This document shows positions 1 to 6,496 of a stretch of DNA of 7,627 bases, one piece after another. The translations under genes and the position numbers were made by a program. The first letter of the stretch is position 1; each line of letters begins with the position of its first letter. This DNA is from Gemmatimonadaceae bacterium (GTDB taxonomy: Bacteria; Gemmatimonadota; Gemmatimonadetes; Gemmatimonadales; Gemmatimonadaceae). The stretch is taken from contig JACMOE010000234.1 in the NCBI GenBank assembly GCA_014378185.1, forward strand, positions 1-7,627, given 5' to 3'. The notes below the pieces were generated by a model. It had not been told where the DNA came from. It worked only from the letters and a program-made list of their open reading frames with translations, and ran no database searches.

Positions 1-893
1 AACCCTACACGAGCCCCAGCGACGGGGCCGCCGCTGGCATTCAGCACGCGCCCGAACACGCGAGCGGTGCCCTTCCGTACCACCGGGGCAGCACCCGTAT
101 CGGTCGACGCGATTTTCGGAAGCGCGGCAACGCTCATGCTTCGAAGCGCCAGCACACCTTCGCTCTGCGACACCGGCACTTCCGCCGTCACGCCGCCGTC
201 CTTCCGCTGTGCCTGCAACTTGCCCTCGTATGTGCTCGGCAACCCGCAGAGCTTGTACGTGCCGTCCGGCGCCACGACCGTTTCGCGGACGCGGGGCGTC
301 TTCTTGATCCGGAGATTCGCCGGCAAGCCAGGAATGTCAGCGTCATACCAGACGATCGACACCCGCGCACCCACCGCAGGTTCGTCCGTGTCAGGTTCGC
401 GCACGCGCCCAACGAGTGCGCCCGGACCGAGCGTGCGGCGCGCCGCTGGACAGAACAGGGCGGTGAGGTACTCGGCACTCGGGACCGCGATCTGCGTGCG
501 CGTGACCGAATTGACATCGAACGCCATGGGAGCAGATACGAGCGTGATGCCGAGCGTGTCGAGCATGGGATGGTCGACGATGAGCCGATAACTACCCGGC
601 TTGATGCTGTCGATGAGAAAGCGGCCGAGGGAGTCCGTGGCGCCAATGCGCCCGGTGCCTTCCACCTGGACGAGTGCCCCCACGAGAGGTTCGCCATGCA
701 CGCTGTCCGTGGCGACACCCTGCAGGTAACCGGGTTTCGGCGCGTCCGGTGCAGCAGCGGCCTTTGCCGCCGGCTGCTTGACGGGCACCGGTGTCTTGAG
801 CGGGGCCTTGGGGCGCTGGGTCAATTGCGCCCCCGCCGGCACGCTTGCCAGGAGGACGCCGCACAGCGGCAGGAAGTGTCGAAGCAGACGCAT
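1..893 (-). CDS. Secreted protein with three carboxypeptidase-regulatory-like repeats (C-terminus cut by window edge)
   Basis: The frame is open from an ATG at 893 to the left edge: 297 codons, no stop. Residues 1-22 form a signal peptide (MRLLRHF, a Leu/Val core, then AGA before Gln23), so export is expected. Residues 28-55 are a Pro/Lys/Ala linker. Three beta-sandwich repeats of the carboxypeptidase-regulatory-like (CarboxypepD_reg) type follow: about 56-115 (GVATDSVHGEPLVGALVQV, then DSLGRFLIDSIKPGSYRL), about 158-225 (LVGRVREPDTDEPAVGARV, then APDGTYKLCGLP) and one starting near 278 (VFGRVLNASGGPVAGARV). Cys148 and Cys216 are the only cysteines after the signal peptide and could form a disulfide. 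Such modules usually act in binding or structure at the cell surface; there is no sign of a catalytic domain in the visible part. It is divergent from the small gene at 1046. No Shine-Dalgarno precedes the ATG, but a TATATT box lies 7 nt upstream. More repeats may lie outside the window. Confidence 0.85.
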   Translation of the reverse strand, partial: MRLLRHFLPLCGVLLASVPAGAQLTQRPKAPLKTPVPVKQPAAKAAAAPDAPKPGYLQGVATDSVHGEPLVGALVQVEGTGRIGATDSLGRFLIDSIKPGSYRLIVDHPMLDTLGITLVSAPMAFDVNSVTRTQIAVPSAEYLTALFCPAARRTLGPGALVGRVREPDTDEPAVGARVSIVWYDADIPGLPANLRIKKTPRVRETVVAPDGTYKLCGLPSTYEGKLQAQRKDGGVTAEVPVSQSEGVLALRSMSVAALPKIASTDTGAAPVVRKGTARVFGRVLNASGGPVAGARVG

Positions 894-900
894 GGGCTGG

Positions 901-906
901 AATATA
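901..906 (-). promoter_or_regulatory. Putative -10 box (TATATT) for a leaderless transcript
   Basis: TATATT read on the minus strand ends 7 nt before the ATG at 893 in otherwise GC-rich DNA. This spacing would place transcription initiation at or next to the start codon. The bases between (CCAGCCC) contain no Shine-Dalgarno. No good -35 hexamer is visible 16-18 nt upstream. It is a motif call only. Confidence 0.4.
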
Positions 907-927
907 GGGGCTGCGATGTCTCGCTCT

Positions 928-950
928 ACCCGCCAACCCGTCCGGCGGGT
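928..950. repeat. Perfect 7-bp inverted repeat in the divergent intergenic region
   Basis: ACCCGCC (928-934) and GGCGGGT (944-950) are exact reverse complements separated by 9 nt. The dyad lies 22 bp upstream of the TATATT box of the minus-strand gene and about 95 bp upstream of the small plus-strand gene. It has no following T-run, so it fits an operator-like dyad better than a terminator. An adjoining CCGT-TC-ACGG (951-960) is a smaller dyad. Confidence 0.45.
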
Positions 951-953
951 CCG

Positions 954-978
954 TTCACGGACATTCACGATCTTTCAC
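954..978. repeat. Three TTCAC direct repeats at exact 10-bp spacing
   Basis: TTCAC occurs at 954-958, 964-968 and 974-978, so the words face the same side of the helix. A fourth TTCACGG lies at 1031-1037, just before the start of the small plus-strand gene. The array sits between two divergent genes. A phased direct-repeat array is a common form for a transcription-factor site, but no regulator is identified. Confidence 0.4.
965..977 (+). repeat. Copy 1 of a 13-bp word (TCACGATCTTTCA)
   Basis: The same 13 bases occur on the minus strand at 4063-4051, just upstream of the permease start. In both places the word points in the direction of the downstream gene (the small protein here, the permease there). 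A pair of this length in 7.6 kb is close to chance by simple arithmetic; only the intergenic placement of both copies makes it notable. Confidence 0.35.
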
Positions 979-1035
979 AGGGTCGCTCCACGGCGCGGCG
1001 TGCTTTCTGCCTCACCTTGTGACCATCACTTTCAC

Positions 1036-1039
1036 GGAG
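1036..1039 (+). promoter_or_regulatory. Ribosome binding site (GGAG) that decides the ATG start at 1046
   Basis: GGAG ends 6 nt before the ATG at 1046, a normal Shine-Dalgarno spacing. The in-frame GTG at 1019 has only CTCACCTT before it and no purine-rich site, so the ATG is preferred. Confidence 0.6.
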
Positions 1040-1045
1040 TCGGCC

Positions 1046-1267
1046 ATGGGCGGGAAACCAAGCAACAACATGCAGAGCGATCGTCCCGAATCAGGTGGCG
1101 CGGACAAGGACATGCAGCACGAGAAGTCCGGACTGCTCGAGCGGGAAAAGGAGAAGTTCGCCGAGGAACAGGTGGAGAAGCGCGCGGATGCGCCCGAGCA
1201 GCAGTCGGAGCATCACGAGCCCTTTTCCGTAGGCACCCCACGCAATCCCGACCCACGCAACAAGTAG
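1046..1267 (+). CDS. Small, highly charged hydrophilic protein of unknown function
   Basis: This encodes 73 residues from an ATG with a well-placed GGAG; a GTG at 1019 would add nine residues (MTITFTESA) but lacks a ribosome site. I do not recognise the family. There are 16 Asp/Glu and 12 Lys/Arg, with many Gln, Pro, Ser and Gly. There is no Cys, Trp, Tyr or Ile, and only two Phe. Residues 24-48 (QHEKSGLL, EREKEKFAEEQVEK) should form a charged helix; both ends look disordered. There is no signal peptide or membrane segment, so a soluble cytoplasmic protein is expected. The composition resembles hydrophilins and other small stress-related proteins, but that is only an analogy. It is the only plus-strand gene, divergent from the gene at 893 and convergent with the KirBac gene (stop-to-stop gap 50 nt). 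The ribosome site and lack of a better frame support a real gene. Confidence 0.6.
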   Translation: MGGKPSNNMQSDRPESGGADKDMQHEKSGLLEREKEKFAEEQVEKRADAPEQQSEHHEPFSVGTPRNPDPRNK

Positions 1268-1317
1268 TCGACCGGGTGCGCCGGCACGTCGGGCCAGGGA
1301 GCCGGGCGTGAGCGCCG

Positions 1318-2514
1318 CTAGAATCGCCGCTTCTTCGGAGGCTCCGGCGGGCGCGCCGCGGAAAATCCGGTGAAATGCCCCGTGTGGCGATAGGTCTGCG
1401 TATGCCGGAAGTCATCCTCGCCGTCCAGTGGGGCGTCCTCGAGATCGCTCAGCCTGGATACGTTGATGCTGATCGTACCGTCCTTCGCCACCGGATTGTA
1501 CATGTTTGCGAACTTCATCCCCACCATGATCTCGTCCGACTTGTAGCTCGACCGCGCATGCACGGTTTGCGCGAAGGTCTCGTCGATGCCGCTGATGAGG
1601 ATGAGAAACTCGGTGTCCATGCGCACGAGGTCGTCGTGCGTGAGGCCGAACATCGGGCTCGATTCGTCGATCGGATGCACGACCGTCCAGCTCAATGGAA
1701 AGAACATCACCTTGGTGCGCTCCAACTTGAGCTGCGTGTACTGTCGGCCCTTGCCGTCGATCCGGGTGAACTGGACCTTGGCCTCGAGTTCCATCAACTG
1801 GTTACTGCGCGCGTTCGTGATGCGGAACATGAAGCCGGACTTGCCCTGGTAGGGCGCGATCACCGCGAAGTCGCTGAAGAGCAGGGCCGCCGTAGGGCGG
1901 GCGAACCGTGCGAATACCAGCCCGGTGAGCAGCGCCACCGCCAGGATGCTGACGATCGACTCGACCGTCACCAACCAGTTCGCGGCCGCGCTCGCGGGAA
2001 AGATGTTGCCGTAGCCGATGGTCGCGTATGTCTCCACGCTGAAGAAGAACGCGCGCAGAAAGCGCCCCCCGAGCCGCTCTGGCCCCAGCCCTCCCAGCGC
2101 CTCCGTCCCGCACAGCAGGTAGAGCACGGCAAAGAGGGCGTTCATGGCCGCGTACACCAGGGTGACGATGCCAAGAAATCTCGGCCACGAGATCGTCAGC
2201 ATCGCATGGTAGCCATTCAGGTACGACAGCGGTGCGAATCCTTCGCGGCGCGCGGTGAATCGCCCGTCCCGCTCGATGAGTCGGCGCTCGTTGGCACCGC
2301 CCACGATGGAACCGAAGCCGAGATCCCTGGGCTCGTCGCCCACGGCTACGACCGGCCTGGAATCGATCAGCAGCGGCTCGCTGGGTATTGCATCATCGTC
2401 GCTCACGCGCAAGAAGCTATCGACTGACGCGCGCCCGTCAAACGCTCCGCGCGGAAGCACGTCGTGGCGCGCGTCGTTGGCGCTCCTCGTGCCCGCCACT
2501 CCGATTGCCGACAT
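1318..2514 (-). CDS. KirBac-type inward-rectifier potassium channel
   Basis: A predicted inner-membrane tetrameric K+ channel of the prokaryotic inward-rectifier (KirBac) family, 398 residues. From the N-terminus: a variable acidic region 1-62; a Kir-type N-terminal segment 63-92 (DLGFGSIVGG, RRLIERDGRF); an amphipathic slide helix about 98-110 (YHAMLTISWPR); TM1 about 112-136; a pore helix and selectivity filter TIGYG at 165-169 within SVETYATIGYGNIFP; TM2 about 180-203, ending in the family motif FARFARP (201-207); and a cytoplasmic Kir beta-sandwich from about 208 to 355 with HPIDESSPMFG (280-290) and SGIDETFAQTVHARSSY (308-324). The tail is Pro/Lys/Arg-rich. The ATG at 2514 is chosen because GAGGTG precedes it by 4 nt; an in-frame GTG at 2547 would add 11 residues. 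It lies 75 nt after the permease stop on the same strand, so co-transcription is likely. The family assignment is secure; the gating ligand is not visible. Confidence 0.95.
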   Translation of the reverse strand: MSAIGVAGTRSANDARHDVLPRGAFDGRASVDSFLRVSDDDAIPSEPLLIDSRPVVAVGDEPRDLGFGSIVGGANERRLIERDGRFTARREGFAPLSYLNGYHAMLTISWPRFLGIVTLVYAAMNALFAVLYLLCGTEALGGLGPERLGGRFLRAFFFSVETYATIGYGNIFPASAAANWLVTVESIVSILAVALLTGLVFARFARPTAALLFSDFAVIAPYQGKSGFMFRITNARSNQLMELEAKVQFTRIDGKGRQYTQLKLERTKVMFFPLSWTVVHPIDESSPMFGLTHDDLVRMDTEFLILISGIDETFAQTVHARSSYKSDEIMVGMKFANMYNPVAKDGTISINVSRLSDLEDAPLDGEDDFRHTQTYRHTGHFTGFSAARPPEPPKKRRF

Positions 2515-2516
2515 GC

Positions 2517-2522
2517 CACCTC
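2517..2522 (-). promoter_or_regulatory. Ribosome binding site (GAGGTG) for the KirBac gene
   Basis: GAGGTG on the minus strand ends 3 nt before the C adjoining the ATG at 2514, within a GAGGTGGC-ATG context. It decides the start against the ATG at 2535 and the GTG at 2547, which have no comparable site. Confidence 0.65.
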
Positions 2523-2589
2523 GTACGACCTGCATCCCGGCCCGCACTCGACCTCGAACCGGCGCACGATCCGGGGGCCATCAGAGTCG

Positions 2590-4032
2590 TCAGGCCACTG
2601 ACTTCCGGTGGGCACGCCAGTAGACAAGCCCGCCAAGCAGGATGAATCCCAGCGCTCCCCCGACGACCTTCGTCTCGAACAGCAGTGGTCGCGTCTCGTC
2701 GGGCGGTGGCACCATGGCAACGCCCATGGCGAACAGCGTCACGAGCAGCCCGCTCACACCAACCAGCGTGGCGCCAACCGGGCCGCCTGGTACCCGAACG
2801 GTGTCCGCCGGAGCCTCCGTGCGCCGGTGCAACAGGAAGGAAATGAACAGGTAGACGTACGGGATGAAGTAGATGAGCAACTGTGTGTCGAGCAGGATCA
2901 GGTACGCCTTCTCCACCGTCGTGCCCTTGCCGAGCAGGCTCACGAGCAGGAAGACCGTGGCCAGCGCCGCCTGCACCAGAATGGCGACATACGGGGTCTT
3001 CCACTTCGGATGCACTCGACCAAAGGCGGGGGGAAAGTACCGGTCGAGACCGATGACGAATGCCACGCGAGCGGGCCCGGTCAGCCATGCACCCACGCCA
3101 CCGATATTTCCCACGGTGTAGGCCAGCGCACAGAACGGTGCCAGCCACCAGAGCGCAGGACTGATGGCCCGCGCGCCGGCGGTGGTCGCCTGGAGAAAGC
3201 CCGAGACGATGTTGATCTCGCCCACAGGCATGAGCCGCAGCAGGGCGCCGGTGCCAAGGATGTAAACGAGGGCAATGAGCGGCGCGGAGATCAGGATTGC
3301 ACGGGGGAGTGTCCGGCGCGGCTCGCGCACCTCACCGCCCATCGCGCTCGACAGCTCCAGTCCCGCAAAGGCAAACGCGATGGACGCCCACAGGTTGAGT
3401 CCCGACAGGTGCCCGAGGTCCGGCACGATATTCTGGCGCGTGATCGGATTGGCCGACGGATGCCCACTCAACATGGAGACCGCACCGAGCACGATGAGGA
3501 CGACGCCGGGTATGTACGTACCGATGCCACCGACATTCTGCAGCCACTTCCCGGTGCCCGCGCCAACGATGTTCAGGAACACGGCGAGCCACAGGCAGAT
3601 GAGCGTGGCCGTGAGGACGTACGTCCAGTCGCTCGCGATCGGACTGTCCCCCTTGCCCACCACGAACGTGGCGATCACCGCGGTGGATATGAGCAGGTTG
3701 GGATAGTACAGCACATTGTTGATCCAGTAGCACCAGCCACAGAGGTATCCATGCCGCTCGCCGAGTGCCCGCTTGGTCCATTGGTAGATGCCGCCTTCCT
3801 CGGGAAAACGCGACGCGAGTTCCGTGACGACGAGGCCCTGCGGCACGAAAAAGAAGAGCCCGGCGAGCATCCACAGCACCAGCGCGCTTGGTCCCGCCTT
3901 CGCCGCCGTCGCAAGCCACCGCAGGCCAACCACGGCGACGAGGTTGAACAGCACCAGGTCTCGCAGTCCGAGCGTCCGCTGCAGCGTCGCCTCGTGCCCG
4001 TCGCCATCAGCAGGCACCCTGGATTCCGTCAT
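2590..4032 (-). CDS. APC-superfamily amino acid permease
   Basis: A 480-residue inner-membrane secondary transporter of the amino acid-polyamine-organocation (APC) superfamily, expected to move an amino acid or amine by cation symport or exchange. About 12 hydrophobic helices are visible: near 25-42, 47-69, 92-125, 139-157, 168-189, 212-230, 243-265, 291-313, 346-367, 377-400, 417-440 and 453-472. APC hallmarks are the broken first helix (AVVGLRWLATAA, 33-44), the segment ELASRFPEEGGIYQWTKRA (71-89) and the TM6 end FAFAGLELSSAMGGEVREP (220-238). The length is typical. The start is the ATG at 4032, with GGAG 5 nt upstream; two GTG codons directly before it are in frame but overlap that ribosome site. 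It begins 40 nt after the DUF5916 stop and is followed 75 nt on by the KirBac gene, all on the same strand. Substrate cannot be read from sequence; the FPEEGGIY pattern is found in poorly characterised amino acid/polyamine permeases. Confidence 0.93.
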   Translation of the reverse strand: MTESRVPADGDGHEATLQRTLGLRDLVLFNLVAVVGLRWLATAAKAGPSALVLWMLAGLFFFVPQGLVVTELASRFPEEGGIYQWTKRALGERHGYLCGWCYWINNVLYYPNLLISTAVIATFVVGKGDSPIASDWTYVLTATLICLWLAVFLNIVGAGTGKWLQNVGGIGTYIPGVVLIVLGAVSMLSGHPSANPITRQNIVPDLGHLSGLNLWASIAFAFAGLELSSAMGGEVREPRRTLPRAILISAPLIALVYILGTGALLRLMPVGEINIVSGFLQATTAGARAISPALWWLAPFCALAYTVGNIGGVGAWLTGPARVAFVIGLDRYFPPAFGRVHPKWKTPYVAILVQAALATVFLLVSLLGKGTTVEKAYLILLDTQLLIYFIPYVYLFISFLLHRRTEAPADTVRVPGGPVGATLVGVSGLLVTLFAMGVAMVPPPDETRPLLFETKVVGGALGFILLGGLVYWRAHRKSVA

Positions 4033-4037
4033 CACCA

Positions 4038-4041
4038 CTCC
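4038..4041 (-). promoter_or_regulatory. Ribosome binding site (GGAG) for the permease
   Basis: GGAG on the minus strand is 5 nt from the ATG at 4032. It supports that ATG over the two in-frame GTG codons (4038, 4035), because the first GTG would overlap the ribosome site itself. Confidence 0.6.
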
Positions 4042-4050
4042 ACCGTGAAA

Positions 4051-4063
4051 TGAAAGATCGTGA
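4051..4063 (-). repeat. Copy 2 of the 13-bp word (TCACGATCTTTCA)
   Basis: This lies in the 40-nt gap between the DUF5916 stop and the permease start, 18 nt before the permease ATG. It is followed at once by TTTCACGG, an 8-mer that also occurs directly before the ribosome site of the small gene at 1046. Copy 1 is at 965-977. The pair could be a control element or chance. Confidence 0.3.
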
Positions 4064-4072
4064 CCGGACGCG

Positions 4073-6490
4073 CTACAGCCGAAGGAGATAACTGGCCTTC
4101 ACGAAGAAGGCATCGTCGGTACGTTTGTAGCCGTTGAACCGGAAGCTCGATGGAAACTCGAACGGCTGCGCGGCAAGTCGTGTATCCGCATACCCCGCCC
4201 CGTACCCCAGAAAGACGACTGTTCCCGGATCGGGCTGGTAGGAGAAGAGAAAATCGCCGCGAAAGGCGGTAAACGTGCTCCGGGCGGCCAGTCGGCCGTT
4301 GACGAGCAGCGGCAGTCCCGTACGTCCTTCGTCGCGAAGTGCATCGCGATGGAAGGAATCGTATTCACCTACCAGTCGCACGAACACCGGCCGCGCCAGC
4401 TGGTATTCCAGCTTCATTCGCGGAATCCGGTTGTTGGCAACGATGCTCCCATCAGACCGCCGGTTGTAGCTCTGCAGGTTGTACGTCGCATTCATACGGA
4501 GCTTGTCCGTGGGGCGCACGGTGAGTCCGTAACTCGCGATGATGATGTTGGACGACGCCCACTCGTAGAAATTCTCGTCGCGGCCCCAGAGGTAGAAGGC
4601 CGTCGCGGCCACGCGCGCACCGGGGGGCGTGCCAGCGGAAAGGTACGCCTCGCTGTTCGGAATCCGCGCCGTCCCCGGAAAGGGGAGTGTGTCGCCTGTC
4701 GCGCCGAGCACGCGATAGTTCGCATAGAGCCCCGGGTCGAAGCCGAAGCTCTCGACAAAATAGCCGATGCCTGCGTTCCACCCGCCCCGCATCGTCGCAT
4801 TCAGGTTGAAGTGCAGCTTCTTCTCGATCGCGTCGTCCTGATGCACGAAGCTCTGGTAGCGCCACGTGGCGAGGTACGCCGGATTGAACGTCACCGCTTC
4901 GAACAGGGCACCCGGCTCACCGAACGCCGTATACCGTTGGTCGAGTGCCGCGTTCACCACGCCCGGCCGGTTGATGTACCCGCTCTGCGTGATGAAGTCC
5001 TCGTGCACACCCTCCAGCGCGTAGGTGAACGCGACATGCTTGCCGTTGCGGTTGATGGCGGCAGCCCAGAGTGGTGCGCTCAATCGCATCGTTCCCTGCC
5101 GCGTGACGCTCTGCGCATACTGCCCCTTGAAGCTGTAGCTGCCCCCGAACAGGTAGCTGCCATCGATGTCGGCCACGCGATTGTAGTTGCCTCCGTCCAC
5201 CCGGTCCGTGTAGGCGACGCCGAGCTTCGACGACGCGCCAACGTCTCCCTGCACGCGTAACAGGTTGACGACAGGATGATCCTTCCCCGACAGCGAAGCG
5301 GTGGCATCGTCCACGGCACTCAGGAAGGCGATGTTGGTGCCCGATACCTTCCCCGAGAGTTTCACCGCACCCACCGGCTTGACGATGCGCCGGGTGTAGA
5401 TCAACGAATGGGGAGTGGCGAACTGCTCGGTGCCTTCGAGAAAGAAGGGTCGCTTTTCGGCAAAGAACAGTGCCTGCCGGGGATCGAAGCTGAACTGGCC
5501 CGCATCGGATTCGATCTGCGAGAAGTCCGGGTTGACCGTGCCGTTGAGGGTGATGTTGTTGGTGACGCCCCACCGAGCATTGCCGCCCACCTCCGGCCGC
5601 CCGGCGTCGTATCGCCAGCTGCCAGCGACGCCCGTCGAAGGGCCCAGACCCACGGTCCGCTGCGTGATCTCGGGATTGACGTCCACCACCAGTCCGCGCT
5701 GCAACGCCGTCAACCCCTCCAGCGTCCCGGACTGGGCAAGGAAGGACAGGCCGGCGCGCAGCGCCGGTGTCCAGCTATCCTCACGACCGGAGTGCTGTAC
5801 CACGCGCACCACATTGAGGTCCCACGTCTGCACATCCGCTGACTGGTACTTGAGGCTCTTGAAGGGAACGCGCACCTCCACGACATACCCGTTCGGCGAC
5901 AGCATGCCCTTTGACTGGAACACATAATCCGTGCTGAGATCGGTCGGGTCACGTGCCAGCGTCAACCCCGCAAATCCGCTCGACCGGCTCTGGTTCGATT
6001 CGACGATCGTGCCATCCGCCTGCACCCCGAATGGATTGACGGCGAACACCGTGGCCTGCCGGCCGTCGTGGAATGTGCCGAGCAGGATCTGGACGTTGTC
6101 GTCCGACGCGATCTTGTCCCGGTCCGCGAGGGTGGCAGTGGGCCGTCCGTGCCGCTCGAACGCGCGAATGCCGAAATGGATTGCGGTCGCCGAGTACCAC
6201 ACCAGCACTTCGGTGGAATCATCTGCGGGCCCGCCGTCGTTCGGTGAGAACTGGCTGAAACCGGTGAGCAGCGCGGCCTGTGCCCATTGCGGCTCGTCAA
6301 GCCGACCGTCGACGACGACGCCTGCGTCGTCCAATCGCGGCGGTCGCACATGCACCTCCCTGGCTCGACCGTTGTAGGTGGCCTGGGGCGCTGGCCGCTG
6401 CGTGGGCGATGGCGCTTGCGCCCGGACCGCCGGCGCAGCTGTCGCGAGGAGGACGAGCAGGATGACAATCATCGGCCAGGGGCGACGCAT
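4073..6490 (-). CDS. CBM9-like / DUF5916 outer-membrane-type protein
   Basis: This encodes 805 residues. Residues 1-24 are a signal peptide (MRRPWP, hydrophobic IVILLVLLATAA, cut after AVRA before Gln25). Residues about 50-245 form a carbohydrate-binding family 9-like sandwich with the hallmark VVVDGRLDEPQWAQA (58-72). From about 265 to the end is the DUF5916 region, rich in alternating beta-strands with conserved VNPDFSQIESD (319-329) and FFAEKRPFFLEGTEQF (342-357); the last residues (FFVKASYLLRL) resemble a barrel-closing strand. Location in or at the outer membrane is the usual expectation. The true function of DUF5916 proteins is not established; surface binding or uptake of glycans or peptides is inference. 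The frame is open to 6649, but the upstream extension would overlap the next gene and its hairpin and bury the signal peptide, so the ATG at 6490 is chosen; ATG 6508 is possible. It is probably first in a unit with the permease and KirBac genes. Confidence 0.92.
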   Translation of the reverse strand: MRRPWPMIVILLVLLATAAPAVRAQAPSPTQRPAPQATYNGRAREVHVRPPRLDDAGVVVDGRLDEPQWAQAALLTGFSQFSPNDGGPADDSTEVLVWYSATAIHFGIRAFERHGRPTATLADRDKIASDDNVQILLGTFHDGRQATVFAVNPFGVQADGTIVESNQSRSSGFAGLTLARDPTDLSTDYVFQSKGMLSPNGYVVEVRVPFKSLKYQSADVQTWDLNVVRVVQHSGREDSWTPALRAGLSFLAQSGTLEGLTALQRGLVVDVNPEITQRTVGLGPSTGVAGSWRYDAGRPEVGGNARWGVTNNITLNGTVNPDFSQIESDAGQFSFDPRQALFFAEKRPFFLEGTEQFATPHSLIYTRRIVKPVGAVKLSGKVSGTNIAFLSAVDDATASLSGKDHPVVNLLRVQGDVGASSKLGVAYTDRVDGGNYNRVADIDGSYLFGGSYSFKGQYAQSVTRQGTMRLSAPLWAAAINRNGKHVAFTYALEGVHEDFITQSGYINRPGVVNAALDQRYTAFGEPGALFEAVTFNPAYLATWRYQSFVHQDDAIEKKLHFNLNATMRGGWNAGIGYFVESFGFDPGLYANYRVLGATGDTLPFPGTARIPNSEAYLSAGTPPGARVAATAFYLWGRDENFYEWASSNIIIASYGLTVRPTDKLRMNATYNLQSYNRRSDGSIVANNRIPRMKLEYQLARPVFVRLVGEYDSFHRDALRDEGRTGLPLLVNGRLAARSTFTAFRGDFLFSYQPDPGTVVFLGYGAGYADTRLAAQPFEFPSSFRFNGYKRTDDAFFVKASYLLRL

Positions 6491-6496
6491 CAGCGT

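Noticed and set aside
188..718. A 176-codon minus-strand frame within the left gene
   Set aside because: It is in a different frame from the 297-codon open frame that has a signal peptide and three recognisable repeats; its Ser/Arg-rich product is a shadow.
1268..1317. A possible bidirectional terminator in the convergent gap between the small gene and KirBac
   Set aside because: Only a 4-bp GGCG/CGCC stem near 1306-1317 is seen, without a T-run on either strand.
1375..2427. A 350-codon plus-strand open frame opposite the KirBac gene
   Set aside because: The opposite strand encodes an unmistakable KirBac channel; this product is low-complexity Arg/Glu/His-rich antisense translation.
2515..2589. 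A GGTTCGAGGTC stretch resembling a tRNA T-arm between the permease and KirBac genes
   Set aside because: No acceptor or anticodon stem can be paired around it and the gap is only 75 nt with a ribosome site inside.
2608..4053. A 481-codon plus-strand open frame lying opposite the permease
   Set aside because: It mirrors the permease almost end to end. Its product is Arg/Gln/His-rich with no domain, signal or membrane pattern, as expected from the antisense of a GC-rich gene.
4349..5260. Long plus-strand open frames inside the DUF5916 gene (also 5276-5842 and 6378-7250)
   Set aside because: They overlap well-supported minus-strand genes and show no recognisable protein features.
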